DNA of 39,533 bases from Saccoglossus kowalevskii (Eukaryota; Hemichordata; Enteropneusta; Harrimaniidae). Location of the stretch: assembly GCF_000003605.2 (NCBI RefSeq), contig NW_003108802.1, positions 1 through 39,533 of the forward strand, written 5' to 3'. Of the stretch, positions 1 to 10,699 are shown piece after piece (positions within the stretch are counted from its first letter, which is position 1; each line of letters starts with the position of its first letter). The notes under the pieces were generated by a model. It saw only the letters and a program-made list of their open reading frames with translations, was not told where the DNA came from and made no database searches. The translations under genes and the position numbers were made by a program.

Positions 1-50
1 GTAGTTCATCACTGGACTATTAAGGGGATAGTAGTCATCCTCTTTGTACT
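1..50. other. Truncated A-type monomer with aberrant first bases
   Basis: From about base 13 the sequence is an ordinary A monomer (GGACTATTAAGGGGATAG, as at 6058, 10081, 26195 and 35998). The first dozen bases read GTAGTTCATCACTGG, where the sister copies read GTAGTTTCAGCTGG, so there is a small insertion with substitutions. It may be a poorly resolved contig edge or a real private change. Confidence 0.7.
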
Positions 51-917
51 GAATTCTTAGTTGTTTGTTTCACCTGAACTAGTAAGAGGGTGGTAGTCAT
101 CCTCTTTGTACTGATTTTTTAGCTGTTAGTTTCACCTGAACTAGTAAGAAGGTGGTAGTCATCCTCTTTGTACTGAATTCTCAGTTGTTAGTTTCACCTG
201 GACTAGTAACAGGGTGGTAGTCATCCTCTTTGTACTGAATTCTTAGCTGTTAGTTTCACCTGAACTAGTAAGAAGGTGGTAGTCATCCTCTTTGTACTGG
301 ATTCTTAGTTGTTAGTTTCACCTGGACTAGTAAGAAGGCAGTAGTCATCCTCTTTGTACTGAATTCTTAGTTGTTAGTTTCAACTGAACTAGTAAGAAGG
401 TGGTAGTCATTCTCTTTGTACTGAATTCTTAGTTTTTAGTTTCAGCTGGACGAGTAAGAGGGTAGTAGTCATCCTCTTTGTACTGAATTCTCAGATGTTA
501 GTTTCACCTGGACTAGTAAGAGGGTGGTAGTCACCCTCTTTGTACTGAATTCTTAGCTGTTAGTTTCACCTGAACTAGAAAGAAGGTGGTAGTCATCCTC
601 TTTGTACTGAATTCTTAGTTGTTAGTTTCACCTGGACCAGTAACAGGGTAGTAGTCATCCTCTTTGTACTGAATTCTTTGTTGTTAGTTTCACCTGGACT
701 AGTAAGAGGGTAGTAGTCATTCTCTTTGTACTGGATTCTTAGTTGTAGTTTCACCTGAACTAGTAAGAGGGTGGTAGTCATCCTCTTTGTATTGCATTCT
801 TAGTTGTTAGTTTCACCTGAACTAGTAAGATAGTGCTGGTCATCCTCTTTGTACTGAATTTTTAGTTGTTAGTTTCAGCTGGACTATTAAGAGGGTAGTA
901 GTCATCCTCTTTGTACT
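1..917. repeat. Module I (15-mer higher-order unit), copy cut by window start
   Basis: Module I is a fixed order of 15 variants. I label them A (GGATTCATAG start, GACTATTAAG), B (TTGTTTGTTTC), C (TTAGCTGTTAG with GAAGGTGG), D (CTCAGTTG), C, E, F (TTCAACTGAAC), G (TTTTTAGTTTCAGC and GGACGAG), H (CTCAGATG, GTCACCCTC), I (GAACTAGAAAG), J (GGACCAGTAACAGG), K, L (ending TTGTATT), M (TAAGATAGTGCTGG) and N (GAATTTTTAG, GACTATTAAGAGGG). This copy lacks only about the first 11 bases of A. Its C monomer at 113 starts GATTTTTTAG and its E has GAAGGCAG. Both features recur only in the partial copy at 10081, at a constant offset of 10,091, so those two copies are sisters over the A-H part. Confidence 0.9.
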
Positions 918-979
918 GAATTCTTAGTTGTTTGTTTCACCTGAACTAGTAAGAGGGTGGTAGTCATCCTCTTTGTACT

Positions 980-3149
980 GAATTCTTAGCTGTTAGTTTC
1001 ACCTGGACTAGTAAAAGGGTAGTAGTCATCCTCTTTGTACTGAATTCTTAGTTGTTAGTTTCACCTGAACTATTAAGAGGGTAGTAGTCATTCTCTTTGT
1101 ACTGAATTCTTAGTTGTTAGTTTCACCTGGACTAGTCAGAAGGCGGTAGTCATCGTTTTTGTTTTGAATTCTTAGTTGTTAGTTTCACCTGGACTAGTAA
1201 AAGGGTAGTAGTCATCCTCTTTGTACTGAATTCTTAGTTGTTAGTTTCACCTGGACTAGTAAGAGGGTGGTAGTAGTCATCATCTTTGTATTGCAATCTT
1301 AGTTGTTAGTTTCATCTGAACTAGTAAGAGAGTGCTGGTCATCCTCTTTGTACTGAATTTTTAGTTGTTAGTTTCAGCTGGACTATTAAGAGGACAGTAG
1401 TCATCCTCTTTGTACTGAATTCTTAGTTGTTAGTTTCGCCTGGACTGGTAGGATGGTAGTAGTCATCCTCTTTGTACTGAATTCTTTGTTGTTAGTTTCA
1501 CCTGGACTAGTAGGAGGGTAGTAGTCATCCTCTTTGTACTGAATTCTTTGTTGTTAGTTTCACCTGGACTAGTAAGAGGGCAGTAGTCATCCTCTTTGTA
1601 CTGAATTCTTTGTTGTTAGTTTCACCTGGACTAGTAAGAGGGCAGTAGTCATCCTCTTTGTACTGATTTCTTAGTTGTTAGTTTCGCCTGGACTGGTGGG
1701 ATGGTAGTAGCCATCCTCTTTGTACTGAATTTTTAGTTGTTAGTTTCAGCTGGACTATTAAGAGGACAGTAGTCATCCTCTTTGTACTGAATTCTTAGTT
1801 GTTAGTTTCGCCTGGACTGGTAGGATGGTAGTAGTCATCCTCTTTGTACTGAATTCTTTGTTGTTAGTTTCACCTGGACTAGTAGGAGGGTAGTAGTCAT
1901 CCCCTTTGTACTGAATTCTTTGTTGTTAGTTTCACCTGGACTAGTAAGAGGGCAGTAGTCATCCTCTTTGTACTGAATTCTTTGTTGTTAGTTTCACCTG
2001 GACTAGTAAGAGGGCAGTAGTCATCCTCTTTGCACTGAATTCTTTGTTGTTAGTTTCACCTGGACTAGTAAGAGGGCAGTAGTCATCCTCTTTGTACTGA
2101 ATTCTTTGTTGTTAGTTTCACCTGGACTAGTAAGAGGGCAGTAGTCATCCTCTTTGTACTGAATTCTTAGTTGTTAGTTTCACCTGGACTAGTAAGAAGG
2201 CAGTAGTCATCCTTTTTGTACTGGATTCTTAGTTGTTAGTTTCACCTGGACTAGTAAGAAGGCAGTAGTCATCCTTTTTGTACTGGATTCTTAGTTGTAG
2301 TTCCACCTAGACTAGTAAGAAGGCAGTAGTCATCCTTTTTGTACTGAATTCTTTGTTGTTAGTTTCACCTGAACTAGTAAGAGGGCGGTAGTCATCCTTT
2401 TTGTTTTGAATTCTTAGTTGTTAGTTTCACCTGGACTAGTAAAAGGGTAGTAGTCATCCTCTTTGTACTGAATTCTTAGTTGTTAGTTTCACCTGAACTA
2501 TTAAGAGGGTAGTAGTCATTCTCTTTGTACTGAATTCTTAGTTGTTAGTTTCACCTGGACTAGTAAGAAGGCGGTAGTCATCCTTTTTGTTTTCAATTCT
2601 TAGTTGTTAGTTTCACCTGGACTAGTAAAAGGGTAGTAGTCATCCTCTTTGTACTGAATTCTTAGTTGTTAGTTTCACCTGGACTAGTAAGAAGGCAGTA
2701 GTCATCCTTTTTGTACTGGATTCTTAGTTGTAGTTTCACCTGGACTAGTAAGAAGGCAGTAGTCATCCTTTTTGTACTGAATTCTTTGTTGTTAGTTTCA
2801 CCTGGACTAGTAATAGGGCAGTAGTCATCCTCTTTGTACTGGATTCATAGTTGTAGTTTCAGCTGGACTATTAAGAGGATAGTAGTCATCCTCTTTGTAC
2901 TGAATTCTTAGTTGTTTGTTTCACCTGAACTAGTAAGAGGGTGGTAGTCATCCTCTTTGTACTGAATTCTTAGCTGTTAGTTTCACCTGAACTAGTAAGA
3001 AGGTGGTAGTCATCCTCTTTGTACTGAATTCTCAGTTGTTAGTATCTCCTGGACTAGTAAGAGGGTGGTAGTCATCCTCTTTGTACTGAATTCTTAGCTG
3101 TTAGTTTCACCTGAACTAGTAAGAAGGTGGTAGTCATCCTCTTTGTACT
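980..3149. repeat. Module II copy lacking its first monomer
   Basis: Aligns monomer for monomer with 17210-19380 at a constant offset of 16,230 across about 2.17 kb. Checkpoints are the GAATTTTTAG monomer (1355 and 17585), the GGTGGGATGG monomer (1691 and 17921) and the private TAATAGGGCA (2811 and 19041). The offset moves by one only because 19353 has an extra A. The leading P monomer of module II is missing; the unit is instead entered through a chimeric monomer at 980-1041 that starts like type C (TTAGCTG) and ends like the AAAAGGG type. The 65-base monomer here ends CATCATCTTTG and is followed by GCAATC, a combination found elsewhere only near 30711. Confidence 0.9.
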
Positions 3150-5132
3150 GGATTCTTAGTTGTAGTTTCAGCTGGACTAGTAAGAAGGAGGTAGTCATCC
3201 TTTTTGTTTTGAATTCTTAGTTGTTAGTTTCACCTGGACTAGTAAAAGGGTAGTAGTCATCCTCTTTGTACTGAATTCTTAGTTGTTAGTTTCACCTGAA
3301 TTATTAAGAGGGTAGTAGTCATTCTCTTTGTACTGAATTCTTAGTTGTTAGTTTCACCTGGACTAGTAAGAAGGCGGTAGTCATCCTTTTTGTTTTGAAT
3401 TCTTAGTTGTTAGTTTCACCTGGACTAGTAAAAGGCTAGTAGTCATCCTCTTTGTACTGAATTCTTAGTTGCTAGTTTCACCTGGACAAGTAAGAGGGTG
3501 GTAGTAGTCATCCTCTTTGTATTGCATTCTTAGTTGTTAGTTTCATCTAAACTAGTAAGAGAGTGCTGGTCATCCTCTTTGTACTGAATTTTTAGTTGTT
3601 AGTTTCAGCTGGACTATTAAGAGGACAGTAGTCATCCTCTTTGTACTGAATTCTTAGTTGTTAGTTTCGCCTGGACTGGTAGGATGGTAGTAGTCATACT
3701 CTTTGTACTGAATTCTTTGTTGTTAGTTTCACCTGGACTAGTAGGAGGGTAGTAGTCATCCTCTTTGTACTGAATTCTTTGTTGTTAGTTTCACCTGGAC
3801 TAGTAAGAAGGAGGTAGTCATCCCCTTTGTACTGAATTCTTTGTTGTTAGTTTCACCTGGACTAGTAAGAGGGCAGTAGTCATCCTCTTTGTACTGAATT
3901 CTTTGTTGTTAGTTTCACCTGGACTAGTAAGAGGGCAGTAGTCATCCTCTTTGCACTGAATTCTTTGTTGTTAGTTTCACCTGGACTAGTAAGAGGGCAG
4001 TAGTCATCCTCTTTGTACTGAATTCTTTGTTGTTAGTTTCACCTGGACTAGTAAGAGGGCAGTAGTCATCCTCTTTGTACTGAATTCTTAGTTGTTAGTT
4101 TCACCTGGACTAGTAAGAAGGCAGTAGTCATCCTTTTTGTACTGGATTCTTAGTTGTTAGTTTCACCTGGACTAGTAAGAAGGCAGTAGTCATCCTTTTT
4201 GTACTGGATTCTTAGTTGTAGTTCCACCTAGACTAGTAAGAAGGCAGTAGTCATCCTTTTTGTACTGAATTCTTTGTTGTTAGTTTCACCTGAACTAGTA
4301 AGAGGGCGGTAGTCATCCTTTTTGTTTTGAATTCTTAGTTGTTAGTTTCACCTGGACTAGTAAAAGGGTAGTAGTCATCCTCTTTGTACTGAATTCTTAG
4401 TTGTTAGTTTCACCTGAACTATTAAGAGGGTAGTAGTCATTCTCTTTGTACTGAATTCTTAGTTGTTAGTTTCACCTGGACTAGTAAGAAGGCGGTAGTC
4501 ATCCTTTTTGTTTTGAATTCTTAGTTGTTAGTTTCACCTGGACTAGTAAAAGGGTAGTAGTCATCCTCTTTGTACTGAATTCTTAGTTGTTAGTTTCACC
4601 TGGACTAGTAAGAAGGCAGTAGTCATCCTTTTTGTACTGGATTCTTAGTTGTAGTTTCACCTGGACTAGTAAGAAGGCAGTAGTCATCCTTTTTGTACAG
4701 AATTCTTTGTTGTTAGTTTCACCTGGACTAGTAAGAGGGCAGTAGTCATCCTTTTTGTACTGAATACTTTGTTGTTAGTTTCACCTGGACTAGTAAGAGG
4801 GCAGTAGTCATCCTCTTTGTACTGGATTCATAGTTGTAGTTTCAGCTGGACTATTAAGAGGATAGTAGTCATCCTCTTTGTACTGAATTCTTAGTTGTTT
4901 GTTTCACCTGAACTAGTAAGAGGGTGGTAGTCATCCTCTTTGTACTGAATTCTTAGCTGTTAGTTTCATCTGAACTAGTAAGAAGGTGGTAGTCATCCTC
5001 TTTGTACTGAATTCTCAGTTGTTAGTATCACCTGGACTAGTAAGAGGGTGGTAGTCATCCTCTTTGTACTGAATTCTTAGCTGTTAGTTTCACCTGAACT
5101 AGTAAGAAGGTGGTAGTCATCCTCTTTGTACT
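3150..5132. repeat. Module II copy, 32 monomers (one block deleted, one monomer gained)
   Basis: The first part, 3150 to about 3780, tracks 17149-17780 at a constant offset of 13,999 (for example the GGACAAG monomer at 3484 and 17483). Near 3780-3840 a chimeric monomer (GAAGGAGG joined to GTCATCCCCTTTG) replaces five monomers of the standard order. From about 3840 it resumes in register with the previous copy, 1,921 bases downstream of it (TTCCACCTAG at 2301 and 4222). One extra GAATTCTTTG-type monomer is present near 4740-4800. Total length is 32 units against 36 in the standard unit. Confidence 0.85.
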
Positions 5133-5378
5133 GGATTCTTAGTTGTAGTTTCAGCTGGACTAGTAAGAAGGAGGTAGTCATCCCCTTTGTACTGAATTCT
5201 TTGTTGTTAGTTTCACCTGGACTAGTAAGAGGGCAGTAGTCATCCTCTTTGTACTGAATTCTTTGTTGTTAGTTTCACCTGGACTAGTAAGAGGGCAGTA
5301 GTCATCCTCTTTGCACTGAATTCTTTGTTGTTAGTTTCAGCTGGACTATTAAGAGGATAGTAGTCATCCTCTTGTACT
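4824..5378. repeat. Tandem duplication of an eight-monomer block with chimeric junctions
   Basis: The order A-B-C-D-C beginning at 4824 is followed by a hybrid P monomer at 5133, whose left half is P and whose right half, GTCATCCCC, belongs to another variant. Two GAATTCTTTG monomers come next, and then a hybrid A monomer at 5318-5378 with the wrong start (GAATTCTTTG) but an A-type body and a one-base deletion (CCTCTTGTACT). A-B-C-D-C-P then repeats from 5379. The A-to-A distance is 494 bases, exactly eight monomers. The matching region near 25455 has only one A-B-C-D-C run, so this is a local gain here or a loss there. Confidence 0.8.
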
Positions 5379-6057
5379 GAATTCTTAGTTGTTTGTTTCA
5401 CCTGAACTAGTAAGAGGGTGGTAGTCATCCTCTTTGTACTGAATTCTTAGCTGTTAGTTTCACCTGAACTAGTAAGAAGGTGGTAGTCATCCTCTTTGTA
5501 CTGAATTTTCAGTTGTTAGTATCACCTGGACTAGTAAGAGGGTGGTAGTCATCCTCTTTGTACTGAATTCTTAGCTGTTAGTTTCACCTGAACTAGTAAG
5601 AAGGTGGTAGTCATCCTCTTTGTACTGGATTCTTAGTTGTAGTTTCAGCTGGACTAGTAAGAAGGAGGTAGTCATCCTTTTTGTTTTGAATTCTTAGTTG
5701 TTAGTTTCACCTGGACTAGTAAAAGGGTAGTAGTCATTCTCTTTGTACTGAATTCTTAGTTGTTAGTTTCACCTGAACTATTAAGAGGGTAGTAGTCATT
5801 CTCTTTGTACTGAATTCTTAGTTGTTAGTTTCACCTGGACTAGTAAGAAGGCGGTAGTCATCCTTTTTGTTTTGAATTCTTAGTTGTTAGTTTCACCTGG
5901 ACTAGTAAGAAGGCAGTAGTCATCCTTTTTGTACTGGATTCTTAGTTGTAGTTTCACCTGGACTAGTAAGAAGGCAGTAGTCATCCTTTTTGTACTGGAT
6001 TCTTAGTTGTAGTTTCACCTGGACTAGTAAGAAGGCAGTAGTCATCCTTTTTGTACT

Positions 6058-6985
6058 GGATTCATAGTTGTAGTTTCAGCTGGACTATTAAGGGGATAGT
6101 AGTCATCCTCTTTGTACTGAATTCTTAGTTGTTTGTTTCACCTGAACTAGTAAGAGGGTGGTAGTCATCCTCTTTGTACTGAATTCTTAGCTGTTAGTTT
6201 CACCTGAACTAGTAAGAAGGTGGTAGTCATCCTCTTTGTACTGAATTCTCAGTTGTTAGTTTCACCTGGACTAGTAACAGGGTGGTAGTCATCCTCTTTG
6301 TACTGAATTCTTAGCTGTTAGTTTCACCTGAACTAGTAAGAAGGTGGTAGTCATCCTCTTTGTACTGGATTCTTAGTTGTTAGTTTCACCTGGACTAGTA
6401 AGAGGGCAGTAGTCATCCTCTTTGTACTGAATTCTTAGTTGTTAGTTTCAACTGAACTAGTAAGAAGGTGGTAGTCATTCTCTTTGTACTGAATTCTTAG
6501 TTTTTAGTTTCAGCTGGACGAGTAAGAGGGTAGTAGTCATCCTCTTTGTACTGAATTCTCAGATGTTAGTTTCACCTGGACTAGTAAGAGGGTGGTAGTC
6601 ACCCTCTTTGTACTGAATTCTTAGCTGTTAGTTTCACCTGAACTAGAAAGAAGGTGGTAGTCATCCTCTTTGTACTGAATTCTTAGTTGTTAGTTTCACC
6701 TGGACCAGTAACAGGGTAGTAGTCATCCTCTTTGTACTGAATTCTTTGTTGTTAGTTTCACCTGGACTAGTACGAGGCTAGTAGTCATTCTCTTTGTACT
6801 GGATTCTTAGTTGTAGTTTCACCTGAACTAGTAAGAGGGTGGTAGTCATCCTCTTTGTATTGCATTCTTAGTTGTTAGTTTCACCTGAACTAGTAAGATA
6901 GTGCTGGTCATCCTCTTTGTACTGAATTTTTAGTTGTTAGTTTCAGCTGGACTATTAAGAGGGTAGTAGTCATCCTCTTTGTACT
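6058..6985. repeat. Module I, complete 928-bp copy
   Basis: All 15 monomers A to N are present in order, from the GGATTCATAG monomer at 6058 to the GAATTTTTAG monomer at 6924-6985. The K monomer carries TACGAGGCTAG; the TACGAG part is shared with the copy at 26195. The distance to the next copy is 1,736 bases, exactly 28 monomers of 62. Confidence 0.92.
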
Positions 6986-7793
6986 GAATTCTTAGTTGTT
7001 TGTTTCACCTGTACTAGTAAGAGGGTGGTAGTCATCCTCTTTGTACTGAATTCTTAACTGTTAGTTTCACCTGAACTAGTAAGAAGGTGGTAGTCATCCT
7101 CTTTGTACTGGATTCTTAGGTGTTAGTTTCACCTGGACTAGTAAGAGGGCAGTAGTCCTCCTCTTTGTACTGAATTCTTAATTGTTAGTTTCACCTGAAC
7201 TAGTAAGAGGGTGGTAGTCATTCTGTTTGTACTGAATTCTTAGTTTTTAGTTTCAGCTGGACGAGTAAGAGGGTAGTAGTCATCCTCTTTGTACTGAATT
7301 CTTAGTTGTTTGTTTCACCTGAACTGGTAAGAGAGTGGTAGTCATCCTTTTTGTTTTTAATTCTTAGTTGTTAGTTTCCCCTGGACTAGTAAGAGCGTGG
7401 TAGTAGTCATTCTCTTTGTACTGAATTCTTAGTTGTTAGTTTCACCTGAACTAGTAAGAGGGTGGTAGTCATCCTCTTTTTACTGAATTCTTAGTTTTTA
7501 GTTTCACCTGAACTAATAAGAGGGTGGTCGTCATCCTTTTTGTTTTGAATTCCTAGTTGTTAGTTTCACCTGGACTAGTAAAAGGGTGGTAGTCATCCTT
7601 TTTCTACTGAATTCTTAGTTGTTAGTTTCCCCTGGACTAGTAAGAGGGCAGTAGTCATCCTCTTTGTACTGAATTCTTAGTTGTTAGTTTCACCTGGACT
7701 AGTGAGAAGGCAGTAGTCATCCTTTTTGTACTGGATTCTTAGTTGTAGTTTCACCTGGACTAGTAAGAAGGAAGTAGTCATCCTCTTTGTACT

Positions 7794-8721
7794 GGATTCA
7801 TAGTTGTAGTTTCAGCTGGACTATTAAGAGGATAGTAGTCATCCTCTTTGTCCTGAATTCTTAGTTGTTTGTTTCACCTGAACTAGTAAGAGGGTGGTAG
7901 TCATCCTCTTTGTACTGAATTCTTAGCTGTTAGTTTCACCTGAACTAGTAAGAAGGTGGTAGTCATCCTCTTTGTACTGAATTCTCAGTTGTTAGTTTCA
8001 CCTGGACTAGTAAGAGTGTGGTAGTCATCCTCTTTGTACTGAATTCTTAGCTGTTAGTTTCACCTGAACTAGTAAGAAGGTGGTAGTCATCCTCTTTGTA
8101 CTGGATTCCTAGTTGTTAATTTCACCTGGACCAGTAAGAGGGCAGTAGTCATCCTCTTTGTACTGAATTCTTAGTTGTTAGTTTCACCTGAACTAGTAAG
8201 AAGGTGGTAGTCATTCTCTTTGCACTGAATTCTTAGTTTTTAGTTTCAGCTGGACGAGTAAGAGGGTAGTAGTCATCCTCTTTGTACTGAATTCTCAGAT
8301 GTTAGTTTCACCTGGACTAGTAAGAGGGTGGTAGTCACCCTCTTTGTACTGAATTCTTAGCTGTTAGTTTCACCTGAACTAGAAAAAAGGTGGTAGTCAT
8401 CCTCTTTGTACTGAATTCTTAGTTGTTAGTTTCACCTGGACCAGTAACAGGGTAGTAGTCATCCTCTTTGTACTGAATTCTTTGTTGTTAGTTTCACCTG
8501 GACTAGTAAGAGGGTAGTAGTCATTCTCTTTGTACTGGATTCTTAGTTGTAGTTTCACCTGAACTAGTAAGAGGGTGGTAGTTATCCTCTTTGTATTGCA
8601 TTCTTAGTTGTTAGTTTCACCTGAACTAGTAAGATAGTGCTGGTCATCCTCTTTGTACTGAATTTTTAGTTGTTAGTTTCAGCTGGACTATTAAGAGGGT
8701 AGTAGTCATCCTCTTTGTACT
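7794..8721. repeat. Module I, complete 928-bp copy
   Basis: A to N in standard order. It shares TTTGTCCTG after A, AGAGTGTGG in D, TTTGCACTG after F and GAACTAGAAAAAAGG in I with the copy at 28055, which marks those two as partners. The minus-strand reading frame open in several sister copies is closed here because GTCATCC has become GTTATCC at about 8581, another sign that no frame is being kept. Confidence 0.92.
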
Positions 8722-10080
8722 GAATTCTTAGTTGTTTGTTTCACCTGAACTAGTAAGAGGGTGGTAGTCATCCTCTTTGTACTGAATTCTTAGTTGTTAG
8801 TTTCACCTGGACTAGTAAGAAGGCAGTAGTCATCCTTTTTGTACTGGATTCTTAGTTGTAGTTCCACCTGGACTAGTAAGAAGGCAGTAGTCATCCTTTT
8901 TGTACTGAATTCTTTGTTGTTAGTTTCACCTGAACTAGTAAGAGGGCGGTAGTCATCCTTTTTGTTTTGAATTCTTAGTTGTTAGTTTCACCTGGACTAG
9001 TAAAAGGGTAGTAGTCATCCTCTTTGTACTGAATTCTTAGTTGTTAGTTTCACCTGAACTATTAAGAGGGTAGTAGTCATTCTCTTTGTACTGAATTCTT
9101 AGTTGTTAGTTTCACCTGGACTAGTAAGAAGGCGGTAGTCATCCTTTTTGTTTTGAATTCATAGTTGTTAGTTTCACCTGGACTAGTAAAAGGGTAGTAG
9201 TCATCCTCTTTGTACTGAATTCTTAGTTGTTAGTTTCACCTGGACTAGTAAGAAGGCAGTAGTCATCCTTTTTGTACTGGATTCTTAGTTGTAGTTTCAC
9301 CTGGACTAGTAAGAAGGCAGTAGTCATCCTTTTTGTACTGAATTCTTTGTTGTTAGTTTCACCTGGACTAGTAAGAGGGCAGTAGTCATCCTTTTTGTAC
9401 TGAATTCTTTGTTGTTAGTTTCACCTGGACTAGTAAGAGGGCAGTAGTCATCCTCTTTGTACTGGATTCATAGTTGTAGTTTCAGCTGGACTATTAAGAG
9501 GATAGTAGTCATCCTCTTTGTACTGAATTCTTAGCTGTTAGTTTCACCTGAACTAGTAAGAAGGTGGTAGTCATCCTCTTTGTACTGAATTCTCAGTTGT
9601 TGGTATCACCTGGACTAGTAAGAGGGTGGTAGTCATCCTCTTTGTACTGAATTCTTAGCTGTTAGTTTCACCTGAACTAGTAAGAAGGTGGTAGTCATCC
9701 TCTTTGTACTGGATTCTTAGTTGTAGTTTCAGCTGGACTAGTAAGAAGGAGGTAGTCATCCTTTTTGTTTTGAATTCCTAGTTGTTAGTTTCACCTGGAC
9801 TAGTAAAAGGGTAGTAGTCATTCTCTTTGTACTGAATTCTTAGTTGTTAGTTTCACCTGAACTATTAAGAGGGTAGTAGTCATTCTCTTTGTACTGAATT
9901 CTTAGTTGTTAGTTTCACCTGGACTAGTAAGAAGGCGGTAGTCATCCTTTTTGTTTTGAATTCTTAATTGTTAGTTTCACCTGGACTAGTAAGAAGGCAG
10001 TAGTCATCCTTTTTGTACTGGATTCTTAGTTGTAGTTTCACCTGGACTAGTAAGAAGGCAGTAGTCATCCTTTTTGTACT
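8722..10080. repeat. Module II-derived stretch with a missing B monomer
   Basis: Starts with a B monomer, then GAAGGCAG and TTCCACC types, the AAAAGGG, GACTATTAAGAGGG and GAAGGCGG types, and an A monomer at 9464. A is followed directly by C at 9525, so the B monomer that otherwise always follows A is absent, a clean one-unit deletion. C-D-C-P then leads into the next A at 10081. The D monomer has a private TTGGTATCACC. Confidence 0.8.
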
Positions 10081-10660
10081 GGATTCATAGTTGTAGTTTC
10101 AGCTGGACTATTAAGGGGATAGTAGTCATCCTCTTTGTACTGAATTCTTAGTTGTTTGTTTCACCTGAACTAGTAAGAGGGTGGTAGTCATCCTCTTTGT
10201 ACTGATTTTTTAGCTGTTAGTTTCACCTGAACTAGTAAGAAGGTGGTAGTCATCCTCTTTGTACTGAATTCTCAGTTGTTAGTTTCACCTGGACTAGTAA
10301 CAGGGTGGTAGTCATCCTCTTTGTACTGAATTCTTAGCTGTTAGTTTCACCTGAACTAGTAAGAAGGTGGTAGTCATCCTCTTTGTACTGGATTCTTAGT
10401 TGTTAGTTTCACCTGGACTAGTAAGAAGGCAGTAGTCATCCTCTTTGTACTGAATTCTTAGTTGTTAGTTTCAACTGAACTAGTAAGAAGGTGGTAGTCA
10501 TTCTCTTTGTACTGAATTCTTAGTTTTTAGTTTCAGCTGGACGAGTAAGAGGGTAGTAGTCATCCTCTTTGTACTGAATTCTCAGATGTTAGTTTCACCT
10601 GGACTAGTAAGAGGGTGGTAGTCACCCTCTTTGTACTGAATTCTTAGCTGTTAGTTTCAC
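10081..10660. repeat. Module I, truncated copy (A to H)
   Basis: Matches 1-570 at offset 10,091, including the rare GATTTTTTAG start at 10204. After H (CTCAGATG at 10581) the order switches: the next monomer is C-like (GAACTAGTAAG, not the I-type GAACTAGAAAG) and leads into P at 10700. The breakpoint therefore lies within one monomer, where I and C are almost identical. Confidence 0.88.
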
Positions 10661-10699
10661 CTGAACTAGTAAGAAGGTGGTAGTCATCCTCTTTGTACT

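Larger units (their letters stand above)
5660..9030. repeat. Long segmental duplicate, partner at 25.8-29.29 kb
   Basis: Shares a long series of rare marks with 25800-29290: TACGAG in the K monomer, CTTAGGTGTTAG (7111 and 27248), GTAGTCCTCCTC, CTTAATTGTTAG, TTTTTAATTC, AAGAGCGTGG, TTTTTACTG, GAACTAATAAG, GGTCGTCATCC and TTTGTCCTG. The offset is 20,137 up to about 7430 and 20,261 from about 7547. The 124-base step is two extra monomers in the partner near 27.57-27.70 kb. Each partner holds two module I copies. Divergence is limited to scattered single substitutions, so the duplication is recent relative to the age of the variants. Confidence 0.9.

Noticed and set aside
593-781. Minus-strand open frames of 62-75 codons here and at 5240, 13496, 21040, 23917, 26798, 28658, 30169, 36561 and 37797
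   Set aside because: They are translations of the satellite through two or three monomers in shifting phase. Sister copies at 6661-6843 and 8398-8581 have lost the frame through a stop and a lost ATG with no sign of selection, and no signal or domain is visible.
1417-1478. CENP-B box in the TTCGCCTGGACTGG monomers
   Set aside because: The TTCG start fits, but the A and the CGGG expected downstream are absent (TGGT instead). Too few of the essential bases match.
7370-7640. Possible embedded different sequence near TTTTTAATTC and GAACTAATAAG
   Set aside because: Every base aligns to the 62-base unit with scattered substitutions, and the same forms recur at 27.5-27.9 kb. They are diverged monomers, not an insertion.
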